From Stentor coeruleus (taxonomy: Eukaryota > Ciliophora > Heterotrichea > Heterotrichida > Stentoridae): DNA of 37,802 nt. The stretch is taken from NCBI GenBank assembly GCA_001970955.1, contig MPUH01000736.1, positions 1 through 37,802 on the forward strand. The letters are read 5' to 3'. The notes under the pieces were generated by a model that was not told the DNA's origin, searched no databases, and was given only the letters and a program-made list of their open reading frames with translations. Positions 1 through 7,416 of the stretch are shown here, in pieces (the stretch's first letter is position 1; every line of letters starts with the position of its first letter). Position numbers and translations under genes: made by a program.

Positions 1-380
1 TATATAATAAAATATCTTCACAACAAAATTACTGAATACTTATTGTTTAAATAATTCATATAAATGGAATTTATTTATAAGATTTTTATTTACTTTATGA
101 ATAAAATCATGTATTTTAAAACTATTCATATTTTAATATTCTACTATTAAGTTATATAAACCTTACTATGATTTTACAATATTAAATCTTATCCTTAAAG
201 AATTATATCACAACAATACATTATAATAAATTACCAATCTCCCAAATTTACACTTTTAAATCCACCTAAATATAAACTATCTTCTCTAATTCGTAACTCA
301 CTAATATTTATACTACAATAAAACTTATCAACTCCAATACCCATAAACCCTACCATTAAAATTAATAACTCATCAATTAT
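1..380. other. AT-rich gene-free flank
   Basis: No reading frame worth reporting is seen. This stretch lies downstream of the minus-strand Rab gene and presumably holds its 3' untranslated region. From about 240 to 380 the plus strand is rich in C and A with few G. Confidence 0.5.
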
Positions 381-998
381 TTACGACCCCTTACAACACC
401 CTTGCTGTTTTTCAGGTGTTCTCACTAATTTTTCCTTAGCAATAACCCCAGCAATAGGACTATTCAAGTCAATAGTCCCATCATTTATTTTCCCAAGAAT
501 AGCCAAAGCAGTATCAACAAAAGCTTGATTCACATTATGCCCAGTAAGCGCAGAGGTTTCTAAAAACCCTAACCCATTATCTTTAGCATATCTAAGTCCT
601 TCTTCATATGAAATAGTTCTATTTTCATCTAAATCAAACTTATTCCCAACAAGTGTTATAGCCATAGAAGGGTTACCATTTAGCCTAGCTTCATTTAGCC
701 ATTCACTAAGATGATTAAAACTATCTTTTCTAGTGATATCATAGACTAATAAAGCTCCAGCAGCTGAACGATAATATGAACGAGTAATACTTTTAAAGCT
801 TTCAGATCCAGCAGTGTCCCAAATCTGTAGTTTGATTTTTATCCCTTGGACGTCAATAATTTTAGACCCAAATTCAACTCCAATAGTCAGATCGTGTTCA
901 GCACGAAATCTTTTGTCAATAAAATTCAACATGATACACGACTTTCCAACAGCAGCATCACCTATGATAATATACTTAAACTGATAGGAATGGGACAT
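381..998 (-). CDS. Rab2-like small GTPase
   Basis: A 205-residue Rab GTPase, a membrane-bound switch for vesicle traffic; Rab2 acts between the endoplasmic reticulum and Golgi and in late endosomal fusion. Visible motifs are the P-loop GDAAVGKS (13-20), switch I with the HDLTIGVEFG stretch, WDTAG (60-64), the guanine-binding NKFD (119-122) and ETSA (147-150). The N-terminal and switch sequences resemble animal Rab2 most, with Rab4 and Rab14 as neighbours. The C-terminus has the geranylgeranylation pair C201-C202 followed by three residues (KGS), whereas Rab2 normally ends in CC. The catalytic glutamine after WDTAG is serine (S65), which should change GTP hydrolysis. The start is 47 bp downstream of the Myb gene stop on the same strand. 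Family is certain; the subfamily is likely. Confidence 0.93.
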   Translation of the reverse strand: MSHSYQFKYIIIGDAAVGKSCIMLNFIDKRFRAEHDLTIGVEFGSKIIDVQGIKIKLQIWDTAGSESFKSITRSYYRSAAGALLVYDITRKDSFNHLSEWLNEARLNGNPSMAITLVGNKFDLDENRTISYEEGLRYAKDNGLGFLETSALTGHNVNQAFVDTALAILGKINDGTIDLNSPIAGVIAKEKLVRTPEKQQGCCKGS

Positions 999-1045
999 TT
1001 ATATAAATGATAGGATTTTATGAAAAGACTTTAAAATACAATGAA

Positions 1046-1819
1046 TTAGTGATTAAACTTGGTTTGGTTCTCAGGAGTATTCAAAGGCATTAGGAATACT
1101 TCTTCAGGGAACTCAGAAGATTCAAGCCAAGTAAATTCCATAGGTGCTTCTTCGTAAACAATGTTGTCTATTTGTGGTGGCAAGTCAATCTGATGGCCAA
1201 GTACTAAAAACTCACATTCTCTATAGCTGAAATTTTCATCAAAATCAGGTGGAGAGCAAGGCATGGCAGGAAAGCAGTCAAAAAAATCTTCTTGGCTTTT
1301 AGTAAACTCGAGTTCATCTCGTTTCTTAAGTTTTTTCTTCAACCCAATAAGCACATTACCAGCCAGTTGTGAACTGTGTTTTTTTAGTTGATCCTTTGTA
1401 CTGTCAATACCTTTTACTAACCTATACTGTTTTCTCAATGTAGAATAGAAGTGGTTTTTTATAGAATTATCTGTTCTTCCAGCTAAGTAGTTAGAAATTT
1501 CAGCCCATTTGTTGCCGAATTTCGCATGCATGGAAAAAAGAGTAATTTCTTCTTCTAATGTCCAGTTTTCTTTATTTATCCCAGGATTAAGATGATTATG
1601 CCACCTTTCTCTACATTGTTTACCTGTCCTTGTTGCATTTGGGAAGTGCTCATTAAGCTTTTCTGCTATTATAGTCCATTGCTTAGTCCCATGCTCTTCT
1701 ACTAATTTCCTCATGTTTTCATCCTCTTTAGTAGTCCAAGGTCGGCGTTTATCCTTACGCCATTTGGAGCTTTTTGGATAGGATCTAACTTTTTTATGAG
1801 TTTGTGAGACTAAAGGCAT
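1046..1819 (-). CDS. R2R3 Myb-type transcription factor
   Basis: A 257-residue nuclear DNA-binding protein. A basic N-terminus (residues 9-27) leads into two adjacent Myb/SANT repeats. The first covers about 27-80, with spaced tryptophans W28, W48 and W73. The second covers about 82-132, with W86, W105 and F124 in the third position, and ends in the typical NSIKNHFYSTLRK recognition helix. This is the c-Myb/plant R2R3 arrangement that binds AACNG-like sites. After residue 135 the protein is acidic and low in complexity, which could be an activation region, but I see no named domain. The start is the ATG at 1817-1819, and the second repeat needs no frame repair. The target genes cannot be told from the sequence. 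Confidence 0.93.
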   Translation of the reverse strand: MPLVSQTHKKVRSYPKSSKWRKDKRRPWTTKEDENMRKLVEEHGTKQWTIIAEKLNEHFPNATRTGKQCRERWHNHLNPGINKENWTLEEEITLFSMHAKFGNKWAEISNYLAGRTDNSIKNHFYSTLRKQYRLVKGIDSTKDQLKKHSSQLAGNVLIGLKKKLKKRDELEFTKSQEDFFDCFPAMPCSPPDFDENFSYRECEFLVLGHQIDLPPQIDNIVYEEAPMEFTWLESSEFPEEVFLMPLNTPENQTKFNH

Positions 1820-2855
1820 TTATAAAAAGAATGTGTGGATTTTAATAACATGTGAGAATTATATAATTATGAGAGTTATTAGACTGTTTGTTTGTATGAG
1901 AATTTAAGAGTTTTTAGGATTTTGTATTTGGTTTTTATGGGGAGTTTTTGTTTGGTGGATGGGAAAATTTAAGGTTTTGGATTTTGTTGGGCTGGCTGGC
2001 TTTTTCGAAGAGGTTTTTGATGCTTGAGTATTTTTTTTATTGGTTTTATTGGTTGATGATTGTCCTGGCTGGGTGTTGTGGAGGATTTCTTAAAGGGTCG
2101 TGGATTGTATGAGGTAAAAGATGGAGTTTTTGGGGCTTTTATTGGTTTAGGTTTGGTAGGTGGAATAGATCCGTGTTCAGGATCATCTTGAGAAGGGGTA
2201 TTGTTTGATTTTTGAGAGTTTTTGCTATTGCAGATGATTGGGTTGATGACTTTGAGGAAGTTTCACCTTTGCGTGTAAAGGAGCTTTTAGTTGTAGGCCT
2301 GCTTTTAGATTTTTATAGGATTTATTTTTGGAAGTGCCCTGAAATTTCTGATTAAAGTTTGCTTACTAACATCGTATATCTATTTTTTTCTCAGTAGGAT
2401 ATAATCTTTAAAACTCTCCCATATTCGCCTTTCCTATTTTTTCTCATCTCAATAAACTCCACACTTTCTTCTCCTTATATCCTTACTAGCCTCACAATAC
2501 AATTTTTCCTCTCATAATAATTTCTCTTATTACAAAATCTCTATTCTTTTCTCTAATCCTCAACCAATAAGCTATTCTTAATAAATTTATTTTAATTCTC
2601 TAATCTAAAAGTCTATTAGTAATAAAAAAAGTTTAAAATAATATATAATCTAGTAATACTTAAGTATACTATTAATAAAATCTTCAGATTGATATATATT
2701 ATATAATATAATAAAGTTTATACAGAAAATATAGTTTTAATTAGTATTTTTTTTTATAAATTTAACAATTAAAACAAACCCAAATCTATAATCAAAGCTT
2801 CAACAAATAGAAAAAACTCATATAAAAATTTCTATTAAAAATGAAATCATTTGGT
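1820..2855. other. Gene-free stretch upstream of the Myb gene
   Basis: From 1820 to about 2340 the plus strand is G-rich and C-poor, so the Myb coding strand is C/A-rich, the pattern also seen upstream of other genes here. A possible broken minus-strand coding remnant lies in it and is listed separately. From 2400 to 2855 the sequence is very AT-rich, with TATA-like runs near 2690-2720, and I see no gene. Confidence 0.5.
1969..2345 (-). pseudogene. Possible frameshifted coding remnant (low confidence)
   Basis: On the minus strand, protein-like text continues across three frames. A Lys/Ser/Thr-rich piece (including TRKGETSSKSS) is followed, after a run of five A, by about 80 codons in another frame including SQDDPEHGSIPPTKPKP, ending with a TAA complementary to 1969-1971. 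The frame changes fall at A-runs, so either sequence errors or decay of a real gene could explain them. There is no ATG in the long frame. The C/A-rich composition alone also produces Pro/Lys/Thr-rich translations, so this may be only an upstream region. I do not recognise a family. Confidence 0.25.
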
Positions 2856-3623
2856 CTAAGAAAAACTCACACTAAAACTAAGCCTCTTTCCATTGCAAAA
2901 AGTTACAATATCAGAAGATGATAGCCTTAAAATAGCTGAGTTTAGAGGCGACCTTAATCCTTCAACTTTTCTTCTTATTTTCATAAAATTGCTCCCTTCT
3001 TTAATTAAAACTTTTACATTTATCGTCTTTGAACAGATAATAGGAATAATCGCAAGTTCTGAATTTGAATCAAAACATGATAAAACCGCTACAAACAGCA
3101 TATTATTATCATTAAAAACTTTAGTCAAAACTTTTTCTTCTCTAGTTCTGATTTTTCCCCAGTCAATAGTTCCATCAAAAGGTAAAACATTAAGATTGTG
3201 TATATCTTTTAAATGTCTTTTCATTGTTCTTGCATCATAAACATGCGTGCATTGTGGGTCGAAAACAGAAAACCCAAGGATACTTAATGGGCATGGGATT
3301 TCGTAATTGAATTCACATACTTTATAATGGGTTTTTAAGTTAGGGATTTTGATTATTTCATGACAATCTTGGAATTTGCACTTGACTTGAAAAGAACTAA
3401 GTATTGAATCTAAAATCAAGTTTGGAAGAGTTTTTGACATATCCCGCCTACAAACAGGGCATTTTTTCTCTGTGAGTTTTGATAAACAGTCATTACAAGT
3501 GATATGACCATATAGACATTGGGAAACGGGAGGCGTTAGGAATTCAAAACAGATTTTACATGAGATTATATCATGAATTTCAGTATTGTCATTGTTTATA
3601 GGATTTACTCTTGAGGTATCCAT
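2856..3623 (-). CDS. SIAH/TRAF-like RING finger protein (probable E3 ubiquitin ligase)
   Basis: A 255-residue protein with an N-terminal C3HC4 RING (about 22-59): C22, C25, C36, H40, C43, C46, C55 and C58. The text QCLYGHITCNDC closely follows the SIAH family pattern. It is followed by Cys/His clusters at 82-103 and 111-141 that match the two SIAH-type zinc fingers, then a C-terminal portion in the place of the SIAH substrate-binding domain but with little visible similarity. SIAH proteins hand ubiquitin from an E2 to bound substrates; the window also carries an E2 and an RBR ligase, but they are not adjacent. The start is the ATG at 3621-3623. Confidence 0.88.
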   Translation of the reverse strand: MDTSRVNPINNDNTEIHDIISCKICFEFLTPPVSQCLYGHITCNDCLSKLTEKKCPVCRRDMSKTLPNLILDSILSSFQVKCKFQDCHEIIKIPNLKTHYKVCEFNYEIPCPLSILGFSVFDPQCTHVYDARTMKRHLKDIHNLNVLPFDGTIDWGKIRTREEKVLTKVFNDNNMLFVAVLSCFDSNSELAIIPIICSKTINVKVLIKEGSNFMKIRRKVEGLRSPLNSAILRLSSSDIVTFCNGKRLSFSVSFS

Positions 3624-4406
3624 TTTCTTTTACTTTGATATGCTAGAGATGCTATTATTAGGTTTATGATGAGATTTAAATATGTTTTATAAAGGTTTTT
3701 AGATGAAAAATTAAACTTTTGTTGTGAGATTAATGATGATTGTGTGGTGTACAAAATACTAGGAAAATTATAAAAATTGAGGTTATTCTTTTGTATATTA
3801 AATGATACAGATGTTTACAATTATCTTCTTTGTTTTTAAAAATCTTATAAATTTATAATAGTAAACGTCTTAATCTTAACGCCTTCAGCGATATTTAGTA
3901 ATCCCAGTGATTTTTTGTTTCCTTTCAGTACTTTCTCAGTAATTCTTCAGGTTTTCCTATTACTAATAAAGACTAGTAGGTAGTTATCCTGTGAAAATCT
4001 CACCTTTCTTGAATTCACAATAATAACTAAAAATACATTCAAATAATTTAGCTCAAAGATAATCCTGATTATAAATCAGCTTTATTCTCTAAATTATAAA
4101 AACCAAAATAATTTTGATAACAACCCTTTCACTTTCAATATCATAGTAGGTCCCTTAAACCTAAAACATTATCCACTTTTCATAGTAAAATTTATTTTAA
4201 TAAAAAACCTTTAATACAATTATCTTAACACCATAACTTCAACTTAAATTAAAAAATCTTTATGATTAAAAAAGATAATATTCCTCATCTAAAACTTTAG
4301 TTTTTGTTCTATCATAACTTATAATTCTTATAAAACTGGGCTATTATTTATATTGCCTATAATTTGCCTAATTTATATAACAAGTGGTGATTATATATTA
4401 ACTATA
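3624..4406. other. Divergent intergenic region
   Basis: This AT-rich spacer separates the minus-strand RING gene from the plus-strand SAXO-like gene and must contain both promoters. I see no coding frame, RNA gene or clear repeat in it. Confidence 0.5.
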
Positions 4407-5150
4407 ATGTCTTACAAGTGTAAACTGTTATCAGAAGATTTCCCCCCAATTTCTGAATTAGATCATATTCAAGGGAACTGTTTCTGTTATTTATGTACAT
4501 GTGGTATACACAAATGCCCATCACTAAACACATATCAAAGACCATCACCAAAATTGTTATCATCTTATCAGCATGGTTTCAATCATAAACAAGTAACCCC
4601 ACCTGAACCATTTCAGTTTTTGGATGAGTTTCAAGTGAGTAAACAGAAAATGGACTTAAAGTCTACAGCGAAAGAAGAATTTAAAGGAAAAAAACTTGAA
4701 TTCCCTAAAATAAACGAAATAAGATATGGTTCTGTGTCTCCACTACGATTTTGTGGAAGCTCAACATATAGTAAAACCTTTCTTAATTATGGACCTATAC
4801 AGAAATCCCCATCTCAGATTACTAAAAGTGATTTTTCTCCAATAAAATTCTCTGCTGTAAGTACTTATGCACAAAATTATATCAAACACGAAAAAATCAC
4901 AGAGAATTTTGATAAGCAGATTAAAAAAGGGAATATTCTTGGAGCAGGAGGTACTGCTATTATGGAAACAACAAATCATGCAGCATACCAGCCACACAAA
5001 AATACTCTGATTAGTAAACCTTATGTTAGAAGCTCGTTAGATCATGTATCAGGAGCTTCATCTCCAGTTTTAAAAACTACTTATGCGGCATCTTTCCTTG
5101 ATATTTCTCCAAAGAAAATGCCCCCAACGCTGAAAAAAACTTTAAACTAA
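4407..5150 (+). CDS. SAXO-like axonemal microtubule-binding protein
   Basis: A 247-residue protein matching the SAXO (FAM154)/MAP6-related layout. There is a cysteine-rich N-terminal motif (C25, C27, C30, C32, C37 in the stretch CFCYLCTCGIHKCP), like the CTCGRHHCPH signature of SAXO proteins. It is followed by spaced degenerate Mn-type repeats around 112-129, 145-160, 180-196 and 208-233, with the Ser-Thr-Tyr plus aromatic pattern seen in SSTYSKTF and VSTYAQNY. SAXO proteins bind and stabilise microtubules of cilia and basal bodies, several as microtubule inner proteins. The frame is open further upstream to 4353, but only with a TTG start; the first ATG, at 4407, is chosen. Together with dynein LC1 at the far end it marks a ciliated cell. 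Confidence 0.82.
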   Translation: MSYKCKLLSEDFPPISELDHIQGNCFCYLCTCGIHKCPSLNTYQRPSPKLLSSYQHGFNHKQVTPPEPFQFLDEFQVSKQKMDLKSTAKEEFKGKKLEFPKINEIRYGSVSPLRFCGSSTYSKTFLNYGPIQKSPSQITKSDFSPIKFSAVSTYAQNYIKHEKITENFDKQIKKGNILGAGGTAIMETTNHAAYQPHKNTLISKPYVRSSLDHVSGASSPVLKTTYAASFLDISPKKMPPTLKKTLN

Positions 5151-5811
5151 TTGTTTTCTGTTAAAAAGTCTTTAGTTCTTATATTTTTAAGCTTATATTA
5201 TATAAAATTAGTTATTGATTATTGTTTTTTTTTTTATAATATTTAATGTNCTTTAGTTCTTATATTTTTAAGCTTATATTATATAAAATTAGTTATTGAT
5301 TATTGTTTTTTTTTATAATATTTAATGCTCCAGATCGCTATTTAGCATTTTATAATCTCCAAGATCGGATTTAGTTAATTTAAAATTGAATTATTTATTA
5401 TAAAGATATGTGTTGATTGTTGTGGGTATATAAATTAAGTATGTTTGATTATATCTTTATGTAAATTTTTTATAATGTAGTTGTATTGGTGGCTAAGTAA
5501 ATAAGTTTATAAATATTCTTATTCCTTTAGTGAATTCAATAAAACTTTTAGCTTTTTTCAGTTTTTTTTTATGCTTTTTTTTGATAGAAATATACTTATA
5601 TATTTACTATAAAATAGCAAGGTTTTTTTAAAAAATAAGCTAAGCCAAGTTGAAACAGTATCGATTTCACTTTAAAAAACAAAAAAACTACATCATTTCA
5701 TCTAGCAATAATAAATAAGAAAGCATTTTATATTAACAATCTGAATAAAAAAGTCACAATAATCTTAGATAATGATAAATATTAGCTTTTTGTCTTGATG
5801 AACATAATAAA
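5151..5811. other. AT-rich intergenic region with a scaffold join
   Basis: No gene is seen. The first third is occupied by a near-identical duplicated segment either side of a single N at 5250, listed separately. The rest is AT-rich upstream DNA of the molybdopterin-synthase gene. Confidence 0.5.
5170..5327. repeat. Duplicated flanks of a single-N assembly join
   Basis: The 79 bases at 5170-5248 recur as 77 bases at 5251-5327, differing mainly in the length of a T-run, with an N at 5250 between them. The same signature occurs at two other Ns here, so this is most simply an unmerged contig overlap and not a biological repeat. Confidence 0.85.
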
Positions 5812-6075
5812 ATGAAGATAACAGTCCTGTACTTCGCCCAAATAAAAGAACTTGTTGGCATAGAGCAGGAATTTTATTATGTATCAGGATCCCTGAAACT
5901 TTTATTAGACAGAATACAAGAAGCGCATCCTGAGCTTACAAGAATTATTACTGAAATACAAAATCATAAAGGAGACACAGCTATAGCTGTTAATATGGAA
6001 ATCTCTCATGATATGATGTATGAGCTTAGAGATGAAGATGAAATTGCTTTCATTCCTCCAATCAGTGGGGGTTAA
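5812..6075 (+). CDS. MOCS2A: Molybdopterin synthase small subunit (MoaD/MOCS2A type)
   Basis: An 87-residue beta-grasp, ubiquitin-like sulfur carrier. The length is that of the family and the C-terminus is FIPPISGG, with the obligatory terminal Gly-Gly. In known systems this tail is adenylated and turned into a thiocarboxylate by the MOCS3/MoeB enzyme, then donates sulfur to precursor Z together with the large subunit (MOCS2B/MoaE) to make molybdopterin. The pathway serves molybdenum enzymes such as sulfite oxidase and nitrate reductase. In animals MOCS2A and MOCS2B share one bicistronic transcript; here no large-subunit frame is seen downstream, so the partner must lie elsewhere. The start ATG at 5812 gives the expected short N-terminal strand MKITVLYFAQI. 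Confidence 0.93.
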   Translation: MKITVLYFAQIKELVGIEQEFYYVSGSLKLLLDRIQEAHPELTRIITEIQNHKGDTAIAVNMEISHDMMYELRDEDEIAFIPPISGG

Positions 6076-7416
6076 GGTTTATAATATGATTAGTTAAAAT
6101 GTGTGGATGGATTTTTTTAGTATGTATAAACTACTGTTTTTTTTAAAGAGATTTTAATATCATGTTTNTGATTAGTTAAAATGTGTGGATGGATTTTTTT
6201 AGTATGTATAAACTACTGTTTTTTTTAAAGAGATTTTAATATCATGTTTCTTTGATAACCCAAATTTTTGATAATCTAAAATTGAATATAGTTTATAAGG
6301 ATATGATATTATAATACTATATTTTTAACTTGAAAAGTTTATTAAATAGAATTGATGTTAATTGAAGAAAAGTTTTAAAATAAGGTCTATTAATTTTTGC
6401 CTTATACAATTTATGTTTTCTTATCAAGGCCATAGATGGGATTATAAACTACAAAATATGTAAAGTTATTTATAATTGTTTATTGTGGTTAACTTGATAT
6501 AAAATTAGGTAAAACAATTTGCTGAAAACTGAAATAAATAAAAAGTATAAGTAAAGTTATAAATCAATTCATATAGTCTGTTTGGCATAGAGAAAAAAAT
6601 TGTGACTGAATCGAGCTATGCAACTTTATTGAATTCTATTATAATTAAAATATTAGCCAGCTTGCAATTGGATTTTGGATGAGCTTCTTAATACTTTTTC
6701 AGTTAGCTTTGTTTAAAAAAAAAAAACAGAAATTATTTTTCGAACATATGAGTTTTTTAGTATGTATTGTTGGACTAATATTTCACAATCTCCAAAGAAA
6801 ATATGCAAAATTCATTTGCCACCTACAATCATTTTTGTTAATATTTAGCCTTTATACTTTTGAAAACATAATATTCCTCATCTTCCATACCACATTTAAA
6901 TAGCAAACCTCCTTTTTTCTCAAATTGATATAGAAACTTGCTTATATTATATAATCCCTCTATAAATACTTACAAAAGAAAATATACTTATTAATAAAAC
7001 AACTCTCAAATAGAAAAGCATATATAAAAAGTCATTCAAATCATAGTAAACCCAACACAACAACAAAAACAACTACCTCTATCAAAACCCTTTTTCCAAC
7101 TTATATTCAAGCATCCACACAATTTACAAATTCCAGCACAACCAAATAACCATCTCCACATAAATCCTACAAAAAACTTCAACTTTTTCATCCTCTTCCA
7201 AAACTTTCCATCATACAAAAATCAATAAAATCACATACCTCATCTCTCCAAAAACCCAATTCCTCAATTATTTTTTCCCAAAAAATCTATTAACCCACAA
7301 AATCTATCTTCTTACAAAACCCTAATTTTCATCTTTTATTTAAATCATAACTCTCCACTCAATCTTTCCAAAAACTCATAATCCAACTTTTAATAAAAAA
7401 ATTATAATCTAGGAAA
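6076..7416. other. Gene-free stretch upstream of the histidine kinase
   Basis: No convincing gene is seen in 1.3 kb. It contains a single-N join with duplicated flanks (6087-6249). From about 6900 to 7416 the plus strand is almost free of G and rich in A and C, the most extreme case of the composition seen upstream of several genes in this window. Short open frames at 6679-6903 (plus) and 7036-7218 (minus) look like composition artefacts. Confidence 0.5.
6087..6249. repeat. Duplicated flanks of a single-N assembly join
   Basis: The 81 bases at 6087-6167 are repeated exactly at 6169-6249 with only an N (6168) between. It is most likely an unmerged contig overlap. Confidence 0.88.

Noticed and set aside
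6679-6903. Open frame of 74 codons on plus
   Set aside because: Phe/Leu/Ile-rich translation of T-rich DNA, no family, and it does not begin in a credible context.
7036-7218. Minus-strand frame rich in Cys, Gly and Trp
   Set aside because: It is the complement of a G-free upstream region, so the odd residues follow from composition.
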